From NCBI GenBank assembly GCA_040386295.1, contig JAZKFR010000075.1, forward strand, positions 1-43,824: a DNA stretch of 43,824 nt, in the 5' to 3' direction. The notes under the pieces were generated by a model. It did no database searches, had not been told where the DNA came from, and saw only the letters and a list, made by a program, of their open reading frames with translations. Both the position numbers and the translations under genes were made by a program. Source of the DNA: JAZKFR01 sp040386295. GTDB lineage: Bacteria; Pseudomonadota; Gammaproteobacteria; Burkholderiales; Rhodocyclaceae. This document shows, one piece after another, positions 32,042 through 41,016 of the stretch (position 1 is its first letter; each line of letters starts with the position of its first letter).

Positions 32042-33177
32042 ACGCTTTTTCCGTCAACTTTCTCGGTTTTTTCCGGTGCTGCTTGGTCGAGCGAGGGCTT
32101 GTTTTCGTGCTTGATTGCTTGGATCGGCATGCCGTCTTGTAGCTTGAGTTGGCCTGCGATGACGACTTCATCGTCGCTGCTTAGCCCTTCGACAATCTGT
32201 ACGCGCCCGACCTGACGTAGCCCGATGCGTACCGGGGTGCGTACTGCTTTGCCCGCGACGAGGCGGAACACGAAGGCGCCTTGTACATCCGGCACCAGGG
32301 CTTGTTCGGGCACCAATAGCACGGACTTGAGCGATGCAAAAATGACGCGTACACGAACGAACATGCCCGGTTTGAGTTGGCTATTGGCTTCAAGTAAATG
32401 CGCACGACAGGCAATCGAGCGGCTGGCTGCGTCAACCAGTGGGTTGATTGCATCGAGTACGGCGGTGAAGCTTTTGCCGGGCAGTGTGTCGCTGCTGACC
32501 TCTATGCTTTGCCCAGGTTTGAGCTGGCTTGCAGCGGATTCGGGCAAACGAAAATCAATTTTCATTTGGCTCAAATCTTCAAGATTGATCAGCGTTTGGC
32601 CTTCTTGCACGTAGTCGCCCAGGCTGACGTTGCGAATGCCAATGACGCCGGTGAAAGGGGCGATTAAACGCGTTTTTCCCAGCTTAGCTTCGGCCTGCCC
32701 TAGGGTGGCCGCTTGCACTTCAAGCGCGGCTGTGCTTTGGTCTAGTGCTTGCTGGCTGACGAAACGTTGTGCGAAGAGCGATTGGTTGCGTTTTTGTGTG
32801 GTGCGCGCTAATTCAAGATTGGCTTTAGCCTGTGCTACTTCTGCCAATTGTGTCGCGGCGTCAAGCTTGAGTAATACCGTGCCTTGTTTGACCAGGCTGC
32901 CTTCCTTAAAGTTAATTGCAGCAATTCTGCCGGCTATTTCTGGGCGTAAGACGACGGATTCGTTCGCACGCAAGGAGCCTAAAGCTTGTGCGTCCACGGC
33001 GAGATCGAGTGTTTGTACCTTGGCTGTTTCGACCGGCAAAGAAAATCCACCCGGCGCCGCCATGGCCGCAGCAGGTGCTGAATTTGAGCCATGCCAGGCG
33101 TGGTAGGCGTAGTAGGCAAGTCCAGATAGCGCAAGAAAAATAAACAGAAATAGAACAGAACGACGATGGCTTAGCAT
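32038..33177 (-). CDS. RND efflux periplasmic adaptor (membrane fusion protein)
   Basis: 379-residue HlyD/MFP-family adaptor that links the RND pump to its outer-membrane channel. ATG 33177 (MLSHRRSVLFLFIFLALSG) gives a basic start and membrane anchor; the frame extends 26 residues upstream only through a low-complexity region without a ribosome site. Motifs: biotinyl-lipoyl halves (RPEIAGRIAAINFKEGSLVKQG and TRLIAPFTGVIG-R), an alpha-hairpin (EVAQAKANLELARTTQKRN), and the beta-barrel and C-terminal domains with LVPEQALVPD. GGGAG lies 11 bases before the start. It is divergent from the kinase-like gene at 33404. Confidence 0.93.
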   Translation of the reverse strand: MLSHRRSVLFLFIFLALSGLAYYAYHAWHGSNSAPAAAMAAPGGFSLPVETAKVQTLDLAVDAQALGSLRANESVVLRPEIAGRIAAINFKEGSLVKQGTVLLKLDAATQLAEVAQAKANLELARTTQKRNQSLFAQRFVSQQALDQSTAALEVQAATLGQAEAKLGKTRLIAPFTGVIGIRNVSLGDYVQEGQTLINLEDLSQMKIDFRLPESAASQLKPGQSIEVSSDTLPGKSFTAVLDAINPLVDAASRSIACRAHLLEANSQLKPGMFVRVRVIFASLKSVLLVPEQALVPDVQGAFVFRLVAGKAVRTPVRIGLRQVGRVQIVEGLSSDDEVVIAGQLKLQDGMPIQAIKHENKPSLDQAAPEKTEKVDGKSV

Positions 33178-33403
33178 GGTGGTCAAAGCTCCCGCAGAGG
33201 GGGTTGAGAGGGCAAAAAAACGACAAAGGAACGAGCAAAAAAAATCAAATAACAAAGAGGGCAGTATTCTCGAACATAAAACGTTTTTGTGGGAAAAAAA
33301 TAGGGTCTAAAAGAGAGGATTTTTTAACTAGCTTCAAATGCGGGTTAGGGCATAGAATCAGGAAAAAAAGCGGTAACAAAAAAACAAAACAGGGGAGACA
33401 ATC

Positions 33404-35224
33404 ATGACCGCTTGTATCGCAAGTTCGGCTTCTAGCCTATTTGCCTGCACTATCGATTCTTCATATTCGCGACAGGTTCATGTGCCGGGGGTTGGCGTCG
33501 TTCTGACCGGGGATGTTGATCCTCTGGCCAAAATTTCTATCCCTATACCAGCCGAATCTGGCGCGCACCAGCGTGTACTGCCCTTCGACCTAAAGCAAAC
33601 AAACGGTGCCGCAGACGCTGCGGAACAGGTAGCCGGTAGTTCGGCTACCCGATCTTTCTGCTACGTCAAGATTGGGGGCGAAGAAGTCAAACGGATATAC
33701 CGCGTCAAACATATTAAATACGGCAACGCCTGTGCGCAAAATGAGATGCTTGCGGCGCAGCTCCCGCGTTTGTTAGGCTTAGCCGTACCTGATGTTCGCC
33801 TGGTCTCTGGTGCTCCGTTCGATCATAAAACGCGGGCAGATTACATTGAAGGGAGTTGTGACGCTGACTTTTTGTGTGTTGCCTCAAGGCTTGAGCCTAG
33901 CTATCAGGATTTGGGTGTGTTTTTGCTCAATAAGAATGAGGCGACCAAGGACGATAAGACGAAAGCCGGGGCTTATTACCGGATTGCGCAAAAGGATCAG
34001 CCGGAATACGCAGCCCTGCTTGCCGCGCATGCTCAAGCAAGCTGTGAACAGCTTGCTTGGCAAGAGGCCAATCCAGCCTTGCACGAAGCCTTCAAAGAGA
34101 AACCAGGTCCTCTTGAAGCGGATTTGAGCCGTGCAGATAAGGCGAAGCTTGAGGCCTTACGTGCGATTCATTTGGCGCAACTTGAAGCGCTGATTGCGAT
34201 GTCTCGTTTATTGCCCGAAGCGTTTCAGTACCAAATTCAGTTGTCTTACTATCTATCGCGTTTTATCCATAATTTCGACGATTACAATTACCTGTTGTAC
34301 AACACGGGTTTTGTCTTTGACAAAGACGGCGAGCCGCATGCTTGTTTTGTCGATGGCGGGAACGCGCTTGAGCAAGGCTTTAACCGTGAGCCTAAAAACG
34401 CGATGCGCAACGAGTCGTGGAATAAGCGTGCGCGCATTCATGACCCGCTTCTGCCCCTGCCTTTGGCCGGTCGGGATTTTCATCTCTCGCCGCAGCGTCC
34501 CACCAGCATTACTGCGCTGGGAGATCAGCCACGTAATGGGCCTTTTAAAGAGCTACTGCGTGAACAAGTGCGTAATGAGACCGAGGCGCGCTCAACGATA
34601 GAAAGCCAGGTGGGATCGAATCCCTATGCCCCACCTGTAGGTTTGGATGCCGCGATGGAGATTGCCTATCGCCTAAGCATCCTGCCTGAAGACGCGATTG
34701 AAAGCGCTGTGGCGCGTCATATGTTGTCTGATGACCCTGCCATGCGAGCGCGCTATTTCAAACAAAAATCCGGTTACTCAGAGAATAAAGAATCGTTAGT
34801 GGGTGCTGTGTTGTCCCGGGTGGAATCAATCGTCGGGCAATTTACGCCGGAGCAACTTAGGCGTTGGTGTGAGCAGGATCCGCAACGTACTACGCGTATT
34901 CGCTATGAAGTGGAGCAGGGCGTTAAAGAGGTATTAGGGATAGCGGTGCCAACTGCAGAAACGCCGCCTATTTGGGATCGAGACTACGCCAAAGCCTTAT
35001 GGCAGGATCTTGACCAAGGCATTAAAAACCAGGGGCTTCTGGAAATTCTGCGGGCTGGGGCGGCGCTTCACGCAGCAGATTTGCCCCAGCAGCACGCTCA
35101 GAGCGTTGCTGTTCAACCCACAGGCGGCGCCGAGCAAACTATGCAGCCTTCCGAGAGTGNNNNNNNNNNCTCCTTGCGAATAGGCGTTGATCCACGCAAG
35201 GTGCGTCACAGCACTATTATCTGA
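33404..35224 (+). CDS. Unknown protein with kinase-like motifs, candidate T3SS effector (contains gap)
   Basis: About 606 residues, no signal peptide, N-terminus rich in Ser/Ala/Cys (TACIASSASSLFACTIDSS). ATG 33404 follows AGGGGAGA. Residues about 85-135 (FCYVKIGG, YRVKHIKYGN, NEMLAAQLPRLLGLAVPDVRL) and 288-325 (HNFDDYNYLLYN, ACFVDGGNALEQGF) resemble the Lys, Glu, D-x-x-x-N and metal-Asp elements of atypical (HipA- or PI-kinase-like) kinase folds. I suggest K102, E114, D292 or D293, N295 and D317 as candidates. A helical region follows (about 420-560). Ten Ns at 35160-35169 fall near the end, so the last 17 residues depend on a frame that cannot be verified. It converges on purM with a 19-base overlap. 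The kinase idea is inference. Confidence 0.55.
   Translation: MTACIASSASSLFACTIDSSYSRQVHVPGVGVVLTGDVDPLAKISIPIPAESGAHQRVLPFDLKQTNGAADAAEQVAGSSATRSFCYVKIGGEEVKRIYRVKHIKYGNACAQNEMLAAQLPRLLGLAVPDVRLVSGAPFDHKTRADYIEGSCDADFLCVASRLEPSYQDLGVFLLNKNEATKDDKTKAGAYYRIAQKDQPEYAALLAAHAQASCEQLAWQEANPALHEAFKEKPGPLEADLSRADKAKLEALRAIHLAQLEALIAMSRLLPEAFQYQIQLSYYLSRFIHNFDDYNYLLYNTGFVFDKDGEPHACFVDGGNALEQGFNREPKNAMRNESWNKRARIHDPLLPLPLAGRDFHLSPQRPTSITALGDQPRNGPFKELLREQVRNETEARSTIESQVGSNPYAPPVGLDAAMEIAYRLSILPEDAIESAVARHMLSDDPAMRARYFKQKSGYSENKESLVGAVLSRVESIVGQFTPEQLRRWCEQDPQRTTRIRYEVEQGVKEVLGIAVPTAETPPIWDRDYAKALWQDLDQGIKNQGLLEILRAGAALHAADLPQQHAQSVAVQPTGGAEQTMQPSESXXXXSLRIGVDPRKVRHSTII
35160..35169. other. Assembly gap (10 N) near the end of the kinase-like gene
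   Basis: Ten Ns. Of the three frames after it, only one stays open to 35224; the others stop within seven codons. The real C-terminus is unknown. Confidence 0.95.
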
Positions 35225-36306
35225 GCCTCTTGTTCTGCGCGCGCCTGAATTTGGCCAATCTCAAGCGCGGGCTCTCCGGCTGCGCGCAGCAGTTGCAAGG
35301 CGGCTTGTGCGTGCTCGGGCGCCAGGACGATCACCATGCCGATGCCGCAGTTAAAAACGCGGTGCATTTCGTTTTGGGCAATCGCCCCTTCTCGCTGTAG
35401 CCAGTCGAATAAAGCCGGGCGTTGCCAGCTTGCTGAATCCAAAACGGCTTTAACTTGATTGGGCAGAACGCGCGGAACATTCTCCGTCAGACCACCCCCC
35501 GTGATGTGCGCCATGCCTTTGACAGGCAGGCTTTGCATCAACGCCAGTAAAGGTTTTACGTAGATTTTGGTCGGCGCCATGATGGCATCGGCGAGGCTTC
35601 CCTCGGCAGAAAAAGCAGCCTCTAAATTTGGCTGAGTGCGTGCAATAACCTTACGGATCAGCGAGTAGCCGTTTGAGTGGGCGCCGGAAGAAGGCAGGCC
35701 GAGAATGACATCTCCTGGCTGAATTGTGGCCCCGTTGATGATCGAATTTTTTTCGACCACGCCGACGGCAAAACCCGCTAGATCGTATTCTCCCTCTGGG
35801 TACATGCCGGGCATTTCGGCAGTCTCGCCGCCGATGAGGGCGCAGCCAGCGGCGATGCAGCCCTGCGCAATGCCGCCGACGACGGCAGCTGCCGTCTCCA
35901 CTTCAAGCTTGCCGCAGGCGAAGTAGTCAAGAAAAAACAGCGGTTCAGCGCCTTGGACGAGAATGTCATTGACACTCATGGCGACGAGGTCGATGCCGAC
36001 CGTGGCGTGGCGGTTCAATTCAAAAGCCAGACGTAGTTTTGTGCCAACCCCATCCGTGCCTGAAACAAGCACAGGTTCGCGGTAGCGCTTGGGTACCTCA
36101 AACAGTGCGCCAAAGCCGCCAATGCCGGCTAGCACGCCGTCACGCAAGGTTTTTTTTGCCAGCGGTTTAATCCGTTCAACCAGGGCATCGCCGGCGTCAA
36201 TATCGACACCTGCGTCGCGGTAAGACAGCCCTGGATTTGGCTGCACAGTGGTTTCAGGGAATAAGTCTGGCTGTATCGCCCGTTCAATTTCAAAATTGTG
36301 TGTCAT
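35206..36306 (-). CDS. purM: Phosphoribosylformylglycinamidine cyclo-ligase (AIR synthetase)
   Basis: 366-residue enzyme of step five in purine synthesis (FGAM to AIR, with ATP). Family blocks: LSYRDAGVDIDAGDALVERI, LVSGTDGVGTKLRLA, VGIDLVAMSVNDILVQGAEPLFFLDYFACGKL, ALIGGETAEMPGMY, GLPSSGAHSNGYSLIRK and HITGGGLTENVPRVLP. About 25 extra N-terminal residues precede the usual start of the domain. It is divergent from hda, separated by 200 bases that contain a GC hairpin. Confidence 0.97.
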   Translation of the reverse strand: MTHNFEIERAIQPDLFPETTVQPNPGLSYRDAGVDIDAGDALVERIKPLAKKTLRDGVLAGIGGFGALFEVPKRYREPVLVSGTDGVGTKLRLAFELNRHATVGIDLVAMSVNDILVQGAEPLFFLDYFACGKLEVETAAAVVGGIAQGCIAAGCALIGGETAEMPGMYPEGEYDLAGFAVGVVEKNSIINGATIQPGDVILGLPSSGAHSNGYSLIRKVIARTQPNLEAAFSAEGSLADAIMAPTKIYVKPLLALMQSLPVKGMAHITGGGLTENVPRVLPNQVKAVLDSASWQRPALFDWLQREGAIAQNEMHRVFNCGIGMVIVLAPEHAQAALQLLRAAGEPALEIGQIQARAEQEAQIIVL

Positions 36307-36348
36307 CGGTTATCTCGTCTTGTTCAGAGGGGCGAAGGCTTAGCGAAC

Positions 36349-36377
36349 GGCGGGCGAAGTGCTAAACTTCGCCCGCC
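36349..36377. promoter_or_regulatory. 11-bp inverted repeat between purM and hda
   Basis: GGCGGGCGAAG (36349-36359) and its complement (36367-36377) with a 7-base loop, 43 bases upstream of purM. It could be an operator or a leader hairpin; no T-run follows on either strand. Confidence 0.5.
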
Positions 36378-36506
36378 TAAATCAGCAAAACGACGATTTT
36401 AGCCGAAATACAGCAGCCTCGCTGGGGCGACTGAGGGTACTCAGGCAAGCCGCTTCCCCCCAATTTATTCTAGCTGTACCGATTTGATCATCTCAAACCA
36501 CGAGCA

Positions 36507-37214
36507 ATGCGCCAGTTAATCCTCGATTTATTACCAGAAGCCTTGCCTAGCCTAGAGAATTTCGTGCAAGGCAGCAACCAAGAAACGTTTGCTGCCTTGC
36601 TTGCCTGGCTATCCCCCGCGAGTCTTGAGACGATGTTCTTTTTATCCGGCGAGTCGGGCTCGGGCAAAACACATCTATTGCGCGCCAGTGCAAGACTATA
36701 TCTTGATGCACAGCGTGACCCGGCGCTCTCAGGTTTAGATTCGTCTACGCTGGGAGCTGAGCATTTGGAGCCCTCAGCAGATTCGTCTGCGTCGCCCGCT
36801 TTTTGTTACGGCGTTGATCATTTAGAGGCGCTTGACGCAGTGGGGCAAATCGCTTTGTTTAACCTGTTTAACCGCTTGCGTGCGCAAGGCGGGCGCTTGC
36901 TGGTTGCCGCCCGCGTTGTGCCAAGACACTTAAAGCTGCGTGAAGATTTACGCACACGCTTGGCATCAGGTCTGGTTTATGGCTTGCAGCCTTTAAGTGA
37001 TGCCGAGAAGATTTCAGCTTTAAGCGCGCAGGCCGCAGCACGTGGCCTCAATTTGTCGAGTGAGGCGCTCAATTATGTGCTGGCACGCGCGCCACGCGAT
37101 ATGCGCAGCTTGAGCGCTTTTTTGGCGTCGCTTGATGCTTATTCTTTGCAACATAAACGGCCAGTGACTTTGCCTTTGCTGCGTGAGATTTTGCAAATAC
37201 AACCGGGTATCTGA
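36507..37214 (+). CDS. hda: Hda, DnaA-inactivating AAA+ protein
   Basis: 235-residue DnaA-like ATPase that, bound to the sliding clamp, promotes ATP hydrolysis by DnaA. N-terminal RQLILDL is the clamp-binding motif, GESGSGKTHLL the Walker A, and HLEAL the Walker-B position. The late arginine-rich ARAPRDMRSLSAFLASLD block corresponds to the sensor-2/RuvB-like region of Hda. A 15-residue polar insertion lies near residues 80-95. It follows purM divergently, as in other Burkholderiales. Confidence 0.9.
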   Translation: MRQLILDLLPEALPSLENFVQGSNQETFAALLAWLSPASLETMFFLSGESGSGKTHLLRASARLYLDAQRDPALSGLDSSTLGAEHLEPSADSSASPAFCYGVDHLEALDAVGQIALFNLFNRLRAQGGRLLVAARVVPRHLKLREDLRTRLASGLVYGLQPLSDAEKISALSAQAAARGLNLSSEALNYVLARAPRDMRSLSAFLASLDAYSLQHKRPVTLPLLREILQIQPGI

Positions 37215-37265
37215 CCCAAGCTCTGACGCAAACTCCGTTTTGAGAGAAAACCTAGAGAACACCTC

Positions 37266-37943
37266 ATGCAACTTGCCCTTTTTGACCTCGATAACACCTT
37301 GCTGGCTGGCGATAGCGATTTTGAATGGGCGCAATTTTTGATTAGCAAAGGCGTGTTTGAGGCGGTCAGCCATGCCGAAAAGAATGCGGCGTTTCTGGCG
37401 CAATATCAGGCGGGTACGCTTGATATTCAGGCTTTTCTTGATTTTCAGTTGCGCCCCTTATCGGCTTATGAGCGAGCGCAGCTTGAGCTTTGGCATGGCG
37501 AATTCATGCGTAGCCGAATTTTGCCGATGATCAGCGCGCAGGCGCGTGCGCTCTTGCAAGAACATCATGCGCAAGGCGCGCTTTGCGCGATTGTGACGGC
37601 GACGAATAGTTTCGTTACCGGGCCGATTGCACGCGAATTAGGCGTGACGCATTTGATCGCCACCGTAGCCGCGCAGAAAAGCGCCGAATCCGGCCAGTTA
37701 AGCGGTCAGGCGCGTGGAACCCCGGCGTTTCGTGACGGCAAGATCGTGCGGGTTGAGGCGTGGTTGGAAAGTTTGGGCTTGTATTGGGGAAGTTTTACGC
37801 AAAGCTGGTTTTATAGCGACTCGCACAATGATTTACCTTTGTTGATGCGCGTCGATCATCCCGTTGCCGTGGATCCAGATGCGCTCTTGCGTCGCCATGC
37901 CGTAGACGCAGGCTGGCCAATCTTGAGTTTACGCGCTAGCTAA
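37266..37943 (+). CDS. HAD-superfamily (subfamily IB) phosphatase
   Basis: 225-residue SerB-like hydrolase. Catalytic loop FDLDNTLLAGDSD (Asp nucleophile and general acid), ICAIVTATNSF-type motif II, and motif IV FYSDSHNDLPLL. The cap matches TIGR01490-type proteins (histidinol-phosphatase or phosphoserine-phosphatase-like). The substrate is not determined from sequence. The hda-HAD-pcnB order is conserved in Burkholderiales; the reason is unknown. Confidence 0.88.
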   Translation: MQLALFDLDNTLLAGDSDFEWAQFLISKGVFEAVSHAEKNAAFLAQYQAGTLDIQAFLDFQLRPLSAYERAQLELWHGEFMRSRILPMISAQARALLQEHHAQGALCAIVTATNSFVTGPIARELGVTHLIATVAAQKSAESGQLSGQARGTPAFRDGKIVRVEAWLESLGLYWGSFTQSWFYSDSHNDLPLLMRVDHPVAVDPDALLRRHAVDAGWPILSLRAS

Positions 37944-38039
37944 TGCGTTTCTGCACAAACACAGGCTTGCACTACACGTCGGCACGACTGAGCGTAAGCG
38001 TCCTAAAACACCTTTAATGAGCAAGTTAAAAATATCTCC

Positions 38040-39383
38040 ATGATTCGTAAATTAATTTCTCGCGTTTTCGGACGCAAAACACCGGGTTCGCACAAGGACC
38101 CCGAGGTGATTCCTTTGCGTCGGCATGGCATTCGTCGTGAGCACATCAGTCCGGGCAGCCGGCGCACGGTTGAGGCGCTGCAACAGCAAGGTTACAAAGC
38201 CTACGTTGTGGGTGGAGCGGTGCGTGATTTATTGGCCGGACTCAAACCCAAAGACTATGACGTCGCCACCGACGCAACACCAGAACAGGTACGTCAGTGC
38301 TTTCGCCGCTCACGCATCATCGGTCGCCGCTTTCAAATTGTGCATGTGATGATGGGTGCCGAAACGATTGAAGTGACGACCTTTCGCGGCCATCACGGCG
38401 AGCAGGCGGTCGGCAATAAAGCGCATACCGATGCGCAAGGCCGTGTTTTGCGCGATAACGTTTTTGGTAGCCAGCACGAAGATGCTGTGCGCCGCGATTT
38501 CACGATCAATGCCTTGTATTACGACCCCAGCGTAGAAAGCATCATCGACTATCACCATGGGGTGGCCGATCTCAAGCAAAAAACCTTGCGGATGATCGGC
38601 GACCCGGCGACGCGCTATCGAGAAGACCCGGTGCGCATGCTGCGCGCAGTGCGTTTGGCCGCCAAACTCAATTTGGTGATCGACCCAGCCAGTCGTCAGC
38701 CGATACAAGCTCTGGCTGATTTGATCGGTAACGTGCCGCCTTCACGCTTGCTCGATGAGATGCTCAAGCTGCTGAGCACGGGCTATGCCGTGCAATGTGT
38801 CCAGCAACTGCGCGCTGAAGGCTTGCACCATGGCTTATTGCCGCTGCTCGACGTGATTCTTGAGCAGCCCTTGGGCGAACGCTTTGTCATGCTGGCCTTG
38901 GACAACACGGATCAGCGTGTGCGGGCGGGTAAAACTGTTTCACCAGGCTTTCTGTTCGCTACCTTGCTCTGGCATGAAGTGCTGGCCAAATGGGCGCAAA
39001 TCAAAGCCGGGGGCGAGAGCCCAACGCCTGCGCTTTACCTGGCGATGGACGAGGTGCTGGATGTGCAGGCCGAAAAACTCGCCATTACGCGGCGCATCGC
39101 TGGCGACATCAAGGATATTTGGGCTTTACAACCCCGTTTTGAACAACGTTCTGGCAAGCGTCCTTACGCCTTGCTCGAGCAGGCGCGTTTACGCGCGAGC
39201 TACGATTTTTTGCTCTTGCGCGCGGCTTCCGGGGAGATTGAGCCGGCTCTGGCCGACTGGTGGACCGAGTTTATGAACGCCGACGGAGAGGCGCGGGCGG
39301 CCATGCTGCTGCCTTTGCCCGCCGATAAAGCGCGTCGGCGGCGGCGTAGAAAACCAGCGAATCGTAGCGCTGTGGCCGAGTAA
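38040..39383 (+). CDS. pcnB: Poly(A) polymerase I
   Basis: 447-residue nucleotidyltransferase that adds poly(A) tails and promotes RNA decay. Head domain: AYVVGGAVRDLLAG (G58-G59), KDYDVATDATPEQV (catalytic D72 and D74), and RRSRIIGRRFQIVHV. Neck: TLRMIGDPATRYREDPVRMLRAVRLAAK. The Arg-rich C-terminal tail (RRRRRKPANRSA) is typical of bacterial PAP I and probably contacts RNA. The spacing to folK is 7 bases, so both likely share a transcript. Confidence 0.96.
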   Translation: MIRKLISRVFGRKTPGSHKDPEVIPLRRHGIRREHISPGSRRTVEALQQQGYKAYVVGGAVRDLLAGLKPKDYDVATDATPEQVRQCFRRSRIIGRRFQIVHVMMGAETIEVTTFRGHHGEQAVGNKAHTDAQGRVLRDNVFGSQHEDAVRRDFTINALYYDPSVESIIDYHHGVADLKQKTLRMIGDPATRYREDPVRMLRAVRLAAKLNLVIDPASRQPIQALADLIGNVPPSRLLDEMLKLLSTGYAVQCVQQLRAEGLHHGLLPLLDVILEQPLGERFVMLALDNTDQRVRAGKTVSPGFLFATLLWHEVLAKWAQIKAGGESPTPALYLAMDEVLDVQAEKLAITRRIAGDIKDIWALQPRFEQRSGKRPYALLEQARLRASYDFLLLRAASGEIEPALADWWTEFMNADGEARAAMLLPLPADKARRRRRRKPANRSAVAE

Positions 39384-39390
39384 ACGAGTG

Positions 39391-40074
39391 ATGTCGACGC
39401 CCTCGTCACGCCTGTTACTCCAGCCGGATAAATCAAGCTCTGTTGCGGCTGCGCCGACTTTGTCAGCGCGCGCAGCGCAGGCGACGACACACCTTGCTTA
39501 TATCGCTTTGGGCGCTAATTTGAACGAGCCAGCTCGGCAAATTCAAGCCGCTGTCCTTGCTTTGAACCAGCTCACGCGCAGCAAACTGCTGTCCTGTTCT
39601 CGCTGTTACCAGAGTGCGCCTATCCTCAGTGCGCCGAGCCCGAGCCTACAAAGTACGCAGGCTATGCCTCGCCAAGCCGATTACATCAACGCGGTGGCGG
39701 CTTTAGAAACTCAGCTTGATGCGCATCAGTTGCTGGCTGCTTTATTGGCCATCGAAGCGCAGTTTGGCCGGCGTCGTGAGGCGCACGAGGCCGCGCGCAC
39801 GCTAGACCTCGACCTCTTGTTGTTTGATCAGGAAGTCATACACGAGCCAGCGCAGTCAGTCGTAGCGGCGCAGGACGTGGACAACACTGCGTCGTCCGTG
39901 CCGAGCCGCCGCAATGCCCTTTATTTGCCGCATCCACGCATGCACCTGCGTGCTTTTGTTTTGCTTCCCCTGCTTGAAATTGCGCCTGATTGTTTGATCC
40001 CCGGGCGCGGTCGGGCTGACGCTTGGCGTGCTGCGGTGAGCATGCAATCGATTAGCCTGCTGCACTCGCCCTGA
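39391..40074 (+). CDS. folK: 2-amino-4-hydroxy-6-hydroxymethyldihydropteridine pyrophosphokinase
   Basis: 227-residue HPPK that pyrophosphorylates dihydropterin in folate synthesis. Motifs: AYIALGANLNEP, SRCYQSAP, DYINAVAALET, RRREAHEAARTLDLDLLLFD, LPHPRMHLRAFVLLPLLEIAPD. It is longer than usual (about 160-170): there is a 35-residue lead and two insertions (about residues 75-90 and 155-175) of Ser/Pro/Ala/Val type. The ATG at 39391 directly follows a GTG at 39388, so the exact start is ambiguous by one codon. Confidence 0.94.
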   Translation: MSTPSSRLLLQPDKSSSVAAAPTLSARAAQATTHLAYIALGANLNEPARQIQAAVLALNQLTRSKLLSCSRCYQSAPILSAPSPSLQSTQAMPRQADYINAVAALETQLDAHQLLAALLAIEAQFGRRREAHEAARTLDLDLLLFDQEVIHEPAQSVVAAQDVDNTASSVPSRRNALYLPHPRMHLRAFVLLPLLEIAPDCLIPGRGRADAWRAAVSMQSISLLHSP

Positions 40075-40142
40075 GGCTAGAAGTTGATCGATCAAGCCTG
40101 TTCAATGCACACTGATCACCCTTAATCGGAGAGCCTAAGTCT

Positions 40143-40976
40143 ATGTCCAGCCGCCCAGAAAACAATCGCAACCAAGAAAACGTACGCCGTCTAAGCCATT
40201 TTGATCTGGCCAAAATGCGCGCCACTGACGAAAAAATCAGCGTGCTCACCTGCTACGAAGCCAGCTTTGCGACGCTGTGCGAACGTGCCGGCGTAGATGC
40301 CTTATTGATCGGCGACTCGCTCGGCATGGTGGTGCAGGGGCACGATTCGACCTTACCGGTCAGCCTTGCCGACATCGCCTACCATACCGCCGCCGTTGCT
40401 CGTGGCTGTCGTCGCCCTTTGCTCATCGCTGACATGCCGTTCGGCAGCTTTCAAGAAAGCCCGCAACACGCGCTGCGCAACGCGGTGACGCTGATGGCGG
40501 CGGGCGCCCAAATGGTCAAACTTGAAGGTGGCGTTGAGTTGGCTGAAACGACGCGCTTTCTCAGCCTGCGTGGGATTCCCGTGTGTGCGCATATTGGCCT
40601 GACGCCGCAATCGGTGCATCAGCTCGGTGGCTACCGTATCCAAGGCAAAGACGAGGCCGGCGCCCGGCAAATCGTCGCCGACGCCTTGGCGCAGCAAACT
40701 GCGGGCGCGAGTCTGATCGTGCTTGAAGCGATCCCTGCCGAACTAGCCAGCCTGCTCAGTCAGCAACTGCATATCCCAACGATTGGCATTGGCGCCAGCG
40801 TAGATTGTTCCGGTCAGGTGCTCGTGCTGCACGACATGCTCGATATTTCGCCCGGCAAAAAAGCACGTTTTGTTAAAAATTTTATGCGCGGTCAGGCGTC
40901 GATTGCCGACGCGATTGCGGCTTACGTTGGCGCCGTGAAGAGCGGGCACTTTCCCACGCCAGAACACTGCTACTAA
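40143..40976 (+). CDS. panB: 3-methyl-2-oxobutanoate hydroxymethyltransferase
   Basis: 277-residue enzyme that makes ketopantoate from ketoisovalerate and methylene-THF. Blocks: VLTCYEASFATLCERAGVD, the magnesium-binding LLIGDSLGMVVQGHDSTLPV, ADMPFGSFQESP, VKLEGGVELAE, CAHIGLTPQSVHQLGGYRIQG and LVLHDMLDISPGKKARFVKNF. GGAGA upstream of the ATG. panC follows after 40 bases. Confidence 0.97.
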   Translation: MSSRPENNRNQENVRRLSHFDLAKMRATDEKISVLTCYEASFATLCERAGVDALLIGDSLGMVVQGHDSTLPVSLADIAYHTAAVARGCRRPLLIADMPFGSFQESPQHALRNAVTLMAAGAQMVKLEGGVELAETTRFLSLRGIPVCAHIGLTPQSVHQLGGYRIQGKDEAGARQIVADALAQQTAGASLIVLEAIPAELASLLSQQLHIPTIGIGASVDCSGQVLVLHDMLDISPGKKARFVKNFMRGQASIADAIAAYVGAVKSGHFPTPEHCY

Positions 40977-41016
40977 GTCACCGTCTACTTTGTTATCTAC
41001 TGTGTAGGGAGTATCT

